A stretch of 64,000 nucleotides of DNA. It comes from Haberlea rhodopensis. Taxonomy: Eukaryota > Streptophyta > Magnoliopsida > Lamiales > Gesneriaceae. The notes below the pieces were generated by a model that did not search any database, had not been told where the DNA came from, and was given only the letters and a program-made list of their open reading frames with translations. The position numbers and the translations under genes were made by a program. The stretch is from the NCBI GenBank assembly GCA_907163345.1, contig CAJQUN010000220.1:614001-678000 (forward strand), read 5' to 3'. This document shows, piece after piece, positions 1 through 10,785 of this stretch; the stretch's first letter is position 1, and each line of letters starts with the position of its first letter.

Positions 1-409
1 GCAACACATGCGAAGGATCTGGCTCGTACTTCCTCAGCATAGACACATGGAACACATCGTGTATACCAGACAGAGAGGGCGGTAAAGCTAAACGGTACGC
101 CAGAGTACCCACACGCTGTAAGATCTCATACGGCCCCACATATCTCGGGACAACTTCCCCCGCATACCAAACCATACTACACCTCTGAAAGGTGAGATCT
201 TCAGAAAGACACTGTCACCCAACTGAAACTCCAACGGCCTTCGCCGCTGATTGGCATACGATGCCTGTCTGTCCTGAGCTGCCTTCATCTTTCTCCTGAT
301 AATCTTTACCTTTTCTTCCATAACCTGGACCAACTCTGGTCCTCCGACCGATTTACGGTCCACATCATCCCAACACAAAGGTGACCTACAATGCCTGCCA
401 TATAGGGCT
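1..409 (-). pseudogene. T1 integrase C-terminal part (broken)
   Basis: This continues the T1 integrase after a frameshift near 410-415, where one extra T follows the A run compared with the T3 copies. It encodes the linker after the DDE core, with the conserved FQLGDSVFLKISPFRG block, and then frameshifts again near 150-165. The reading stops at the window edge at the segment EPDPSHVLQ, so the chromodomain found in T2 and T3 would lie outside. The protein would have bound element DNA and steered insertion. Two frameshifts within 300 bp exclude function. Confidence 0.85.
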
Positions 410-1774
410 TCAAAATGGAGCCATCTGTATGCTAGCCTGGTAACTGTTATTATAAGAAAATTCCACCAAGGCTACTGAGTCCTGCCAAGAAGTGTCGAAC
501 TCCAGCACACAAGCCCTCAACATATCTTCGAGCGTCTGTATCGTACGCTTGGTCTGTCCGTCCGTCTGGGGATGATAGGCTGTGCTCAACCTCAACTCTG
601 TACCTAGAGTTGACTGAAGACCCTCCCAAAAGTGAGATGTAAACCGCGGATCTTGATCAGACACAATCGAAACAGGGATCCCATGCAGTCTCACCACATC
701 TCTGACATATAACTGTGCCATCCTTAAGTACGTGAAGGTCATATAGTAGGGAATGAAATGAACACTCTTAGTCAATCTGTCGACGACTACCCATATAGCA
801 TCGAAACCCGAAACAGTCCTCGGTAAGTGGGTCACGAAATCCATAGACACGTGCTGCCACTTCCACTCGGGTATCTCCAAACTCCTTAGCTCACCTCCAG
901 GCCTCTGCCTCTCAGCCTTCACCTGCTGACAGATCAAACATCTTTTAACGAATGAGGTGACATCTTGTTTCATACGCCTCCACCAGAACTGGCTGCGTAG
1001 ATCCTTATACATCTTCTTCCCGCCCGGGTGGACACTCATCCTGCTGCAATGAGCTCGCTGTAATATACCCTGCCTCAACTCGGGTGTATCTGGAACCACC
1101 CATCTATTGCCGAGTCTCAGAGAACCGTCCTCAGCCACTCTGAATCTCGATGGCTGACCTGAATGAACCACTGACATCCATCTCTGAACCTCTGCGTCGG
1201 TCCCCTGAGCCCTCCTGATGTGAACATAAATAACAGGCTCAGCTAACAAGGTCAAAACCTGTACCGGTGAAGCAGACACATCATAATCAAATCCCAAATG
1301 GCAGTAGGAGCCCAACATAGCTGATAGACACATGGCATCCTCTGCTGTGCTCCTCACCTTCCGATTCAAAGCGTCGGCTGTCAAGTTTGCTTTTCCCGGG
1401 TGGTATTCGATTTCACAGTCGTAATCCTTCAGCAGATCCATCCATCTCCTCTGCCTCATGTTCAGCTCAGCCTGTGTAAACAAGAACTTCAGGCTCTTGT
1501 GATCAGTGAAGATGGTGAATGAGGTACCGTATAAGTAGTGTCGCCATATCTTCAAGGCAAACACTATAGCCGCTAACTCCAAGTCATGGACTGGATACCT
1601 CGTCTCGTGTGGCTTCAACTGTCTCGAAGCATAAGCCACTACATGTCTGTCCTGCATAAGTACGCATCCTAGGCCCTGTAGCGATGCGTCAGTATAAAGA
1701 ACAAATCCTTTGTTCTCCCTGGGAATCACTAGAACTGGTGCCGTAGTCAGTCTGTGCTTTAATTCCCTAAAGCT
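410..1774 (-). pseudogene. T1 RNase H and integrase
   Basis: This frame holds the Ty3/Gypsy RNase H (FVLYTDASLQGLG, then FTDHKSLKFLF) followed by integrase. The zinc-binding HHCC module is visible (HPGGKKMYKDL, then CLICQQVK), as are the first two acidic residues of the core (MDFVTHLP and SDQDPRFTS). The third catalytic residue appears changed: the block reads DGQTKRTIQ where T2 and T3 have QTERTIQ, so the expected glutamate is lysine. The frame begins just after a TAG at 1775-1777 that separates it from reverse transcriptase, and ends in a frameshift near 410. The missing glutamate alone should abolish strand transfer. Confidence 0.9.
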
Positions 1775-1777
1775 CTA

Positions 1778-4243
1778 CTCACAAGCCTCTGTCCAACAAA
1801 ATGGGACTCCCTTCTGAGTCAGCTGTGTAAGTGGCTTGGCGATCTTTGAGAACCCTCGACGAAACGTCGATAATAGCCAGCCAACCCAAGAAAACTCCAA
1901 ATCTCACTGACTGAAGTAGGGGCAGACCAATCCATAACTGCCTCTATCTTCCTCGGGTCTACTGATATCCCCTCTCGTGATATGATATGGCCCAAGAATG
2001 CTACATTGCTCAGCCAAAACTCACACTTGCTGAGTTTGGCGTACAACTGATGATCTCTGAGGATCTGAAGCACTATCCTCAGATGATCGGCATGATCCTC
2101 CTCACTCCTTGAATAGACAAGGATGTCATCAATGAATACGATCACAAACTGATCGAGGTACTCCTGAAATACTCTGTTCATCAAGCTCATAAAGACTGCA
2201 GGTGCATTCGTCACACCGAATGGCATCACTAAGAACTCGTAGTGCCCATACCGAGTTCTAAAAGCCGTCTTTTGGACATCGTCAGCTCTAACCCGCACCT
2301 GGTGATAGCCTGACCTCAAATCTATCTTTGAGTAAACCTCTGTACCCTGAAGCTGATCAAAAAGGTCATCAATCCTCGGAAGTGGATACCTGTTCTTCAC
2401 TGTAGCCTTGTTCAATTGCCTGTAGTCAATGTACAGACGCATTGATCCATCCTTCTTTTTCACGAACAAGACTGGTGCACCCCAAGGCGATACACTAGGA
2501 CGAATGTATCCCTTGTCGAGGAGCTCCTGTAACTGTACCTTCAGCTCCCTCAGCTCTGCCGGTGCCATCCTGTAAGGAGCACGGGAAATAGCAGAAGTCC
2601 CTGGCAGCAGCTCAATGGCAAACTCAACATCCCTGACAGGCGGAAACCCCGGAATCTCATCTGGAAACACATCAATGAACTCCACCAAAACCGGAATGTC
2701 CTCTGCTCTCACTTCCTTCTCTTCTGATGCATCCACGGCATAAATAAGGTAGCCCGTGTGGCCGCGTTCCAATAATCCCGACATCTTAACCGCTGAGATT
2801 ACTGGAATCTTTGGACGAGAGTCATCCCCATAAAAAGTCCACTGGAACCCCTGATCAGATAGAAAACGAACAATCCTCTGTTGGCAATCTACCACAGCTC
2901 GGTATCTGCTCAACACATCTATGCCGATAATGCAGTCAAAGTCTGCCATCTCTAACTGAATCAGATCGGCCCTCAGATCGTTGCCCTCAAAATAAATGAG
3001 GCAATCAGATAACAATTGGTCATCAATAACATGCTTCCCCATGGGTGTCGAGACCATGAGAGGCGTGGGTAACAGAGACGAGCACAAGCGGTGTCTCTCC
3101 ACAAAAGCAGTAGACACAAAAGAATGGGAAGCACCTGTATCTATCAATATAAGTGTAGGGTACGTAAGTAAATGGCACGTACCAGCAATGACCTCCTCTG
3201 GGGCTGCCTCAGCCTGCTCCCTAGTCAGTGCATACACCTGACCCTGCGGTGGTCCTGTCGTCTGACCTCCCTGTGGTCGAGGTACGAACTGCTGTCTCTG
3301 TGGTGCCCTCCCAGCATCAAGCCTTGGCCTATTTGGCCCTGAGTCTGCCTGTCTCTGTGGTGCTCTCCGATCGGGGCAACCTCGAGCCAAGTGACCCACC
3401 TTGCCACAAACATAACAACCCTGACAGTCACGTGACGAGTGCCATCCTCCACAGTTGTTACATCGATTTCCCCCTGCCTTGCTCCCCTGTGTGGGTCCCC
3501 GATTGTTTTGTTTCTGGCCCTGAGACTTCTTCCCACTAAATCTGGAAGATGATGAGGCCCCACGAGCCTTGAACTGATCTCCTCGTGGCCACAGACTATC
3601 AGCAACAGGCCTCTGGGGTGGTACGAAAGGGGCTACAACATCCTTGTACGCGCCCACTGCAATCTCTGCCAACTCCGCCCGTGTCAGGGCGTCATCAAAT
3701 GAGATGGGGTTGTTGGAGACAACCCGATCAAATAGTTCTGGCCTCAGTCCCTTCAGAAAGTTTCTCATCTTAGCATGACTGCTGACAGCAATATGAGGTA
3801 CATACCTCAGCAGTGAGGAATACTGCATAGCGTAGTTTGATACTGACAGGCTGCCCTGCTTCAAACTATTGAACTCATCTTCCTTCAATTGTCTGGCAGC
3901 TGCCGAAAAGTACCGATTAAGGATCCGGGTCCTGAATACAGTCCAATCAACCGTCATACCCTGAGCTCTCAGCTCCATGACTGTTGTCTTCCACCACATG
4001 GAAGACTTCTTCGCTAACTGGAACTCTGCCAACCCCAGCCAGGCAGTCCGTGCACAAGGTGCCGATACGAATATCTGTTCCAGTCTCTCAAGCCATTCCT
4101 CGGCTGCTTCCCCAGTCTCTGTCCCTTCAAATAGTGGTGGATGATAGCTCAGGAACTGGGTCAGACTTATCTTCCCTGGTAGCAGTATCTGTGCTATAGG
4201 CTCCAAGCCTACTGCAGGTGGCGGTAACGGATTCGTCTGAGCA
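1778..4243 (-). pseudogene. T1 gag-protease-reverse transcriptase
   Basis: This long frame encodes a Retrotrans_gag capsid domain, two CCHC zinc knuckles (about residues 249-261 and 264-277 counted from codon 4206), a pepsin-like protease with LIDTGASHS (about 352-362), and a Gypsy reverse transcriptase with KKKDGSMR, DLRSGYHQ and the catalytic FIDDIL. The true start is not here: codon 4206 is TTG, and the reading frame continues upstream across the T2 insertion to an ATG at 52941. Near 1848 one A is missing relative to T3 (gagaaccc against gagaaaccc), which shifts the frame after GYYRRFVEG. In the shifted frame the next stop is the TAG at 1775-1777, the same codon as in T3. Confidence 0.92.
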
Positions 4244-4991
4244 ATACTTGTGATATCCCCGAAATAATTAATTGCAATTTGGGCATTAATTATGTTTATG
4301 TGACATTATGGTGATAATTAGATTATGTGCTGGGACTAATTATCTTGGTAAAATGCTTGTCACATGGTAGGCGTGACCCGGTAGAGCATTTCAGGGTGCA
4401 TGTTATACATGTTGGGAAATTGGGTGTTATAATGGTTTAAATGTGTTGGGTTGTAATTTTGGGTAAAGCATGATTTTAATGGTGATTTTGGTGCATTGTT
4501 GTAAAATGCTTTAAAAATATCATGTTGGGGTATTCTATATACCATGCTTGTGTTTTGGTTACACATTTAAATCTCATGTGAGTTGGCAAGGGAGCCACTT
4601 GCATCTTTACATCCCATCACCCCCTCCCTATCAACTTTATGTCCCCAAATCCCTCTCCTTTCATCTTAGAATCTCCATTTTCGTTTATGAAACTAGAGGA
4701 GAGGGGAAAGCTTTGAAAAGGAGTCTTTTTGTGAGTTTTTGCTGAAAACTTGAAGCTCAAGTGGTAAGCTTTCTTTATGGTAGAGTTTTGTTGAGTTTTG
4801 GTTGGGTTTGTGGCTTGTTTTTGGGGTTAAAAGGGTGGATCTTGGTCCAACATATTGTTTATGTTTGGGGGATGTATTTTAAGGTTGTTTTGTGGTTAAA
4901 TGTTGAGAATGGTGGTTGATCTTGGTTGTATATGAGTTTAGGTGTTGTTGGAAGCTCATACTTGGAAGTTTCTCGCAGGAACAGGGCTGCC

Positions 4992-5207
4992 CGATCGATC
5001 GAGAAATGGGTCCGATCGATCGAGCAGAACAGAGCCTGAGCAAGGCGTGAAATGAGCTTACCGATCGATCGAAATTTTGTTCCGATCGATCGGTGTGACG
5101 TCTCGATCGATCGATAAAATGTTTCGATCGATCGGTGGAGGCAGTACTTGGATGCCTATTTTTCTTCACTTAAGCGATCGATCGGGGCTTGGGGACCGAT
5201 CGATCGC
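4992..5207. repeat. Paired palindrome array in T2 5' LTR
   Basis: Eight copies of the palindrome CGATCGATCG have GATCGATC cores starting at 4993, 5014, 5063, 5084, 5105, 5126, 5176 and 5198. The steps are 21, 49, 21, 21, 21, 50 and 22 bp. All eight cores are perfect. The 3' LTR copy (51506-51720) has the same layout with point changes in two units. Confidence 0.95.
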
Positions 5208-5427
5208 AAGGCTAAAAATGTGGGTTTTGGGATTTTGTTCTAAATAATGATGTTTTTGGTAATGGTTCATTTATTGGCTTCTAATATGGATTCATGTGAT
5301 TGTGTAGAACCATCCCAGGTAGCAACACATCAAAGGAGATAAAGTTCCACGATATCTCCAGTTTTGGAACTAAGGTACGTAGTGAGACGTACGAGCATCG
5401 GACGGTAAAACGTATTTATTACGCTTT

Positions 5428-5830
5428 GATTGGATATGCATTATGGTTGCATATATGATTGGTTATGCATTATGGTTGCATACATGGTCTTAATTATGCA
5501 CATACATGATTGGATATGCATTATGGTTGCATATATGGTTGGTTATGCATTATGGTTGGATATGCATTACGGTTGCATATATATTGTGAGTCGAGATTAT
5601 ATTGCAGTGATGATAGAATACTTGCCGCTGTCATGTCGAAGCGATGATAGAATACTTGCCGCTGTCATATTTAGCGATGAAGAATATTTGCCTCAAATAT
5701 GTCGAAGCGAAGGATAATGTCGCTGTCATATTGATGCGAGGGATATTATGCCGCTAATATGTCGAAGCGAGGGGTATTAATGTCGCTGTCATATAAACGC
5801 GAGGGGTATTATGCCACTGATATAATAAGA
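5428..5830 (+). repeat. Tandem repeats in T2 5' LTR
   Basis: Units of about 30 bp built on TATGCATTATGGTTGCATA repeat from 5428 to 5585. A second degenerate series (5605-5830) alternates GAAGCGAGGG-type and GCCGCTGTCATAT-type segments. The 3' LTR (51940-52345) carries extra unit sequence, consistent with replication slippage after insertion. Related GCG/CGC repeats occur in the LTRs of T1, T3 and the solo LTR. Confidence 0.8.
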
Positions 5831-6266
5831 CTGGAAATTGGCCATTGATATACACGGAATGGATACATGCCATGACATGCATATTGGCATTATAATCCTT
5901 TGATTATTATTGTGGCACAGGGACAACCAAGGGAGCTTTTAAATGTGTTAAATACAGGAAGTGAATTGCATTTACGGTTTATGCATTGAATTTATGATCA
6001 TATTATTGTGGATATGATTTATATACATGCTCATGGTTTTGGGGTTGTTCCTGTAGGTACTTTTGGGCGGAAAGGGGCTAAGGCGGGTTGATGCGGTGAG
6101 CTAGTGAGGAGTGCTCTTGGTAGCAGGCTTGATTCTTTTGTATAGTATCTACTCTAGGAATAGTGTAAAGCTATAGGATTAGCATTCATTGGTTGGGAAT
6201 GTAACTAATCCCTTTTTGAACTTTATTTTGGCACTGTAATTTAATAGCTCAGGGCATCAACACAAC

Positions 6267-7952
6267 TGTGAGGATCGATTTCGGAGGTGAATTGCCATTC
6301 GACACCCGAGTTCAACCAACTTGAGCTTCAATAGCTCGTGTTCTTGAAATAATTGCACCGAGAGATTATATCGAGTTCGGTTACAAAACCGAGCGGAAGA
6401 CACTCGACATAACCCGCTCTAAAACCGATTAAACATTTGAAAGGCATTTTAAAGATATGCAAGAAAGTAAATAAACAAGCATTTGTTTATGGAAGTTCGA
6501 AGGTGGTGTAATCCTTCTACGTCTCCCCTTCTTCCACCTCATGGAAGGATTCCACCAGAAGACTTTGATTTATACAATCCCGTTGTACAAACCCGATCCA
6601 GTTGGGAATGCCCCATCCAACTAGAACTCCTAGCAACTCAACTATGTATGTTCTTTAATGTCTCACATACAAAGACCTCTCATCGGTTGTGATAAATCAT
6701 CAACCGTTACAATGGTATTCACTCTTCTATTAAGCTCTCAAATACAATGAATAGAGTGAATACAAAGGCACAAATGATCTCTAACTAGATCTGATACAAC
6801 AAGGTAAGAGGTGCAAAAGGTTTGAGGAGTGCTCTTCATTTAGCATCTTTTGTCTTTTAAGTTCCTCAATTGAATCCCAAGTGGGTTTGCTTTGGAAGGC
6901 TTGGATTGATCTTCAATCAGCTGTTATTGAGCTTCCAAATCATGTATATATAGCCCCAAGTAATGATATATACGTTAGACACAAGAATATGCCCGTTGGA
7001 AAAGATTCTGCACCATTCCCGAGCTTGCAACGGTCATATTCTGGTTTCTGGGCTAATTGTATTTCGGACCGGATTGGCCGGATAAGCTTGGGCAGATCAG
7101 TCTGGACGGATCAGCATGGTAGATCAGTCTGGAGATCAGCACGGGCAGATCAGTCTGGTCCGGATCAGTACGGGCAGATCAGTCTGGTCCGGATCAGTCT
7201 TGACAATCAGCTTGATACAAAAACAGATTGATAAACTTGCTCTTCGATCTGTTGCTTGTAACTCTTGATTCTTTGATTTCTGGGCAAAGTGATCTACATG
7301 ATAGTTGTAGCCCTTTCTCTTAGCTTTCCAAGGAATCAATAATCGCTTGATTTCGAGTTTGTATGAGAGAGTTATGCTCGAAATACGAGGCAATGCTCCT
7401 GCTGTCTGTTTGCTGGATTCAGCAGCACATGGCGTTACTTGGAGAAGCTTTTTGGCCATCTTAACGTCCGATTCAGTCTTTGACTTCCAAAGATGACTTG
7501 TAGATCTTTGTCTTATCTTTCCAGCCCATACTGAATCGTTCCGTTCCGATAAGCGAGCTGAGAGTTATGGCCACCAGACTGACAGTTGCTTGCTGAAACA
7601 GCTTGCTGTTTCTTCGCGGTTCAGCTCGATCATACAGGCGTCTTTTCTCCTTGATAACATTTGAACTAGCCGATCTGTTGTGAAATATGACTTTTAGTAT
7701 TTTGCGTTGGCTGTTCAATCTCTTTGGAATCACGCCATTTCGATATCCGAGCTATTAGATATGATCGAAACAATCCGCTCTGCCAGGATTTCAGTCTTGG
7801 TCCAGCTTGATATTTTCAAGCTACTTCTTTGTAATTCATCAAGCTTCTAAGTTATAATCTATGAACTGCACACTTGATGAAATATGTTAGCAACACAACA
7901 ACAAGTTTTGTTAACATCAAAACCAAGATTATTCGGGTTTCCAAACCCAACA
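6267..7952 (-). repeat. LARD 3' LTR (left)
   Basis: It starts TGTGAGGATCG and ends AACCCAACA on the plus strand, so the sense strand reads TGTTGGG...CACA. It contains a conserved block at 6484-6575 shared with the Sirevirus LTR, a GATCAG array at 7095-7197, and two to three degenerate copies of a GTTGTAG...CTTTCC...GAGAGTTATG motif (7300-7375, 7492-7580, and weaker at 7650-7770). The small frames at 6483 and 6881 look incidental. Confidence 0.9.
7095..7210. repeat. GATCAG array with about 14-bp period
   Basis: GATCAG begins at 7095, 7109, 7122, 7134, 7148, 7163, 7178 and 7192, so the steps are 12-15 bp. Segments alternate between GATCAGTCTGG and GATCAGCACGGGCA. A related, slightly different version occurs in the right LTR (about 9635-9755). 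Confidence 0.9.
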
Positions 7953-8809
7953 ATCTCCCCCTTTTTGATGATCACAAAACTTGAATAAAAATATGAACAT
8001 TAAAGCACAATGTTGCATAACAAGAAAAATCATATTTTTTAAACAACATATTTCTCCCCCTTTTTGTGTGAATCAAAAAGGAAGACAAATAAAATTTACT
8101 CCCCCTCAAGGATTGAGATTAAACTCTCCCCCTTAATTTTAAAAGGTTTGAAAATTTGAGCAAGTGAGGGGCAAATGGGGTAGGCTAAAACAATTAAAAA
8201 AAATGCAATGCACATTAATTTTTGAACAAAAATAACCTCTTTTGATGATGCATGAAGCATACTTGGCAACAAATTTGAATTTCTTGACAAAACTCAACAA
8301 TGTCCATTTCATCTCTCAGCGGTGGCAGCACACTTAGTCCAACTTTGCAGAATAAACTGTATCTCCTCGTGAATAATTAGGCTGCAAAACCTATACCGTT
8401 GCGATCCTCTATGAGTCTAGTTTGCAACGCAAAAAATGGTTCGTCATTTGGACATCCGAGCAAGAAGTTATGCCAATTTTCCCAAAGTCGCTGCAAGTTG
8501 CCAGAAAACTAAAATGCTTCGAAAATTGTTAGATAAAATCTCAAAATAAAAATTTTAAACTTAAAAAGAGTTAAGAACAGATTGAACGAAAATTAGAACA
8601 TTTAAAAAAGATTTTAAAATTATTTTCGTGCAAAATGAATGCAATGAAATTGATTTTTATGCTAAAAATTGTCATACACCAAGTTTTAGAAAATTATGCT
8701 ATGAAAATAATTTCATGCTCATGAAAAAGTTTTGAAAATGATTTTAAAATATATCCGCTACAAAAATCGGTTCAAATGCTTTCCAAGAACAACCCGTTCT
8801 GATACCACT
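7953..8809 (-). other. LARD internal region: four polypurine tracts and primer site, no gene
   Basis: On the sense (minus) strand the region opens with a tRNA-iMet-like primer site, TGGTATCAGAAC (8807-8796), and ends with a polypurine tract AAAAAGGGGGAGAT at 7966-7953. Three further purine tracts lie just upstream on the sense strand, at about 8066-8050, 8108-8099 and 8134-8124. Multiple tracts near the 3' LTR are a known Sirevirus feature. The rest is A/T-rich and I find no domain in any frame. Confidence 0.82.
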
Positions 8810-10495
8810 TGTGAGGATCGTTTTCGGGGGTGGGTTGCCATTCCACACCTGAGTTCAACCAACTTGAGCTTCAATAGCTCGTGTTTTTGAAATAATTGCA
8901 CCGAGAGATTATATCGAGTTCGGTTACAAAACCGAGCGGAAGACACTCGACATAACCCGCTCTAAAACCGATTAAACATTTGAAAGGCATTTTAAAGATA
9001 TGCAAGAAAGTAAATAAACAAGCATTTGTTTATGGAAGTTCGAAGGTGGTGTAATCCTTCTACGTCTCCCCTTCTTCCACCTCATGGAAGGATTCCACTA
9101 GAAGACTTTGATTTATACAATCCCGTTGTACAAACCCGATCCAGTTGGGAATGCCCCATCCAACTAGAACTCCTAGCAACTCAACTATGTATGTTCTTTA
9201 ATGTCTCACATACAAAGACCTCCCATCGGTTCTGATAAATCACCAACCGTTACAATGGAATTCACTCTTCTATTAAGCTCTCAAATACAATGAATAGAGT
9301 GAATACAAAGGCACAAATGATCTCTAACTAGATCTGATACAACAAGGTAAGAGGTGCCAAAGGTTTGAGGAGTGCTCTTCATTTAGCATCTTTTGTCTTT
9401 TAAGTTCCTCAATTGAATCCCAAGTGGGTTTGCTTTGGAAGGCTTGGATTGATCTTCAATCAGCTGTTATTGAGCTTCCAAATCATGTATATATATCCCC
9501 AAGCAATGATATATACGTTAGACACAAGAATATGCCCGTTGGAAAAGATTCTGCACCATTCCCGAGCTTGCAACGGTCATATTCTGGTTTCTAGGTTATT
9601 TGTATTTCGGACCGGATTGGCCGGATCATCTTGGGCAGATCAGTCTGGCCAGATCAACATGGTAGATTAGTCTGGCAGATCAGCACGGGCAGATCAGTCT
9701 GGTCCGGATCAGCACGGGCAGATCTGTCTGGTCCGGATCAGTCTGGACAATCAGCTTGATACAAAAACAGATTGATAAACTTGCTCTTTGATCTGTTGCT
9801 TGTAACTCTTGATTCTTTGATTTCTGGGCAAAGTGATCTACATGATAATTGTATCCCTTTCTCTTAGCTTTCCAAGGAATCAAGAATCGCTTGATTTCGA
9901 GTTCGTATGAGAGAGTTATGCTCGAACTACGAGGTGATGCTCATGCTGTCTGTTTGCTGGATGCAGCAGCACATGGCGTTACTTGCAGAAGCTTTTTGGC
10001 CATCCTAACGTCCGATTCAGTCTTTGACTACAAAGATGACTTGTAGATCTTTGTCTTAGCTTTCCAACCCATACTGAATCGTTTCGTTCCGATAACCGAG
10101 CTGAGAGTTATGACCACCAGACTGACAGTTGCTTGCTGAAACAGCTTGCTGTTTCTTCGCGGTTAAGCTCGATATTGCAGGCGTCTTTTCTCCTTGATAA
10201 CATTTGAACTAGCCGATCTGTTGTGAAATATGACCTTTAGTATTTTTAGTTGGCTGTTCAATCTCTTTGGAGCACGCCATTTCGATATCCGAGCTATTAG
10301 ATATGATCAAAACAATCCGCTCTGCCAGGATTTCAGTCTTGGTGCAGCTTGATATTTTCAAGCTACTTCTTTGTAATTCATCAAGCTTCTAAGTTATAAT
10401 CTATGAACTGCACACTAGATGAAATATGTTAGCAACACAACAACAAGTTTTGTTAACATCAAAACCAAGATTATTGGGGTTTCCAAAACCCAACA
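8810..10495 (-). repeat. LARD 5' LTR (right)
   Basis: This has the same length as the left LTR (1,686 bp) but differs at many scattered bases, so the element is older than the Sirevirus at 19177. It carries the same conserved block, GATCAG array and GAGAGTTATG motifs. The last five bases before the T2 LTR resumes (10496-10500, ACAAC) are the target duplication. Confidence 0.9.
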
Positions 10496-10500
10496 ACAAC

Positions 10501-10574
10501 CGTTATACTCTGTTTATGCATGGAAATTTTTATTTACGCCTTTAATCCGCACTTAAGGAACTAGGATCCTTACA
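10501..10574 (+). repeat. T2 5' LTR, last part
   Basis: This is the last 74 bp of the T2 5' LTR, resuming after the LARD. It matches the end of the 3' LTR (52800-52873) and ends CCTTACA. Confidence 0.93.
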
Positions 10575-10578
10575 TTAG

Positions 10579-10590
10579 TGGTATCAGAGC
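10579..10590 (+). other. T2 primer binding site (tRNA-iMet)
   Basis: TGGTATCAGAGC is complementary to the 3' end of plant initiator methionine tRNA and lies four bases after the LTR. From here to the gag ATG (10786) is a 195-bp leader without recognisable signals. Confidence 0.92.
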
Positions 10591-10785
10591 AGTGGTTAGA
10601 GAACCCGGGAATGAGTGAAGGGTAGCCTTAGCATGGTTAGCTAAGTGTTTACATTTGAGCATGTTTATGCATGTGGCGCATATTGGTGTATAAACTGTTA
10701 TACTAACATGCTTATTATCGTTCATGTTATCTAACGGCATAAAATGTATATTGTTTGGAATTGTTGTTGACCCTTGTATTACAGC

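Larger units (their letters stand above)
1..4248 (-). mobile_element. T1: Tekay-type Ty3/Gypsy element, left arm
   Basis: This is the internal coding part of a minus-strand chromovirus-type Gypsy element. It reads gag, protease, reverse transcriptase, RNase H and integrase from right to left and runs off the window at position 1 just before the chromodomain. The element is split by T2: its gag stops at 4248 and resumes at 52874, and both sides carry the pentamer ATACT (4244-4248 and 52874-52878), the target duplication of T2. The right arm with gag start, primer site and 5' LTR lies at 52874-55508. Its own duplication cannot be checked because the 3' LTR is outside the window. Several frameshifts make it a dead copy. 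Confidence 0.93.
4249..6266 (+). repeat. T2 5' LTR, first part
   Basis: This matches the 3' LTR at 50763-52873. It begins TGTGATATCCCCGAA and runs to the insertion point of the 6267-10495 element, where ACAAC (6262-6266) is duplicated. It has no credible gene. It carries a paired palindrome array (4992-5206) and tandem repeats around TATGCATTATGG (5430-5580) and a degenerate GCGATG/CCGCT repeat (5605-5830). Short DRS/SID-rich frames across the array are translations of the palindromes and not proteins. Confidence 0.93.
6267..10495 (-). mobile_element. Non-autonomous Sirevirus-like element (LARD type)
   Basis: Two LTRs of 1,686 bp (6267-7952 and 8810-10495) flank an internal region of only 857 bp with no coding capacity. 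The duplication is ACAAC (6262-6266 and 10496-10500), and the uninterrupted site is seen in the T2 3' LTR near 52795. Polarity is minus: the primer site TGGTATCAGAAC (8807-8796) lies next to the right LTR and a polypurine tract (7967-7953) next to the left one. The LTRs share a block with the full Sirevirus LTR (TCTACGTCTCCCCTTCTTCC), so a Sirevirus is the likely helper. Size and lack of genes fit a large retrotransposon derivative. Confidence 0.9.

Noticed and set aside
3225..3605. Open frames opposite or out of phase to gag-pol (for example 2996-3241, 3228-3539, 34600-34914, 41700-42035)
   Set aside because: They overlap well-supported retroelement frames and have no domain or independent support.
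4879..5169. Small frames rich in DRS, SID and RSI repeats in several LTRs (also 12012-12359, 13950-14255, 18317-18589, 45100-45405, 51373-51683, 57287-57503)
   Set aside because: They are translations of the GATCGATC palindromes in both strands and overlapping frames, lack starts in context, and lie within LTRs. They are not proteins.
7136..7459. Possible small genes in the LARD LTRs and internal region (6483-6692, 6881-7231, 7473-7733, 8096-8290, 9026-9235)
   Set aside because: No recognisable domain. Equivalent frames in the other LTR are altered, and the region is noncoding in structure.
10579..10590. tRNA-like sequences at primer sites (also 13311, 15398, 29937, 53144, 60284)
   Set aside because: Only 12-18 bases complementary to tRNA 3' ends are present, each next to an LTR. 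There is no tRNA gene body.
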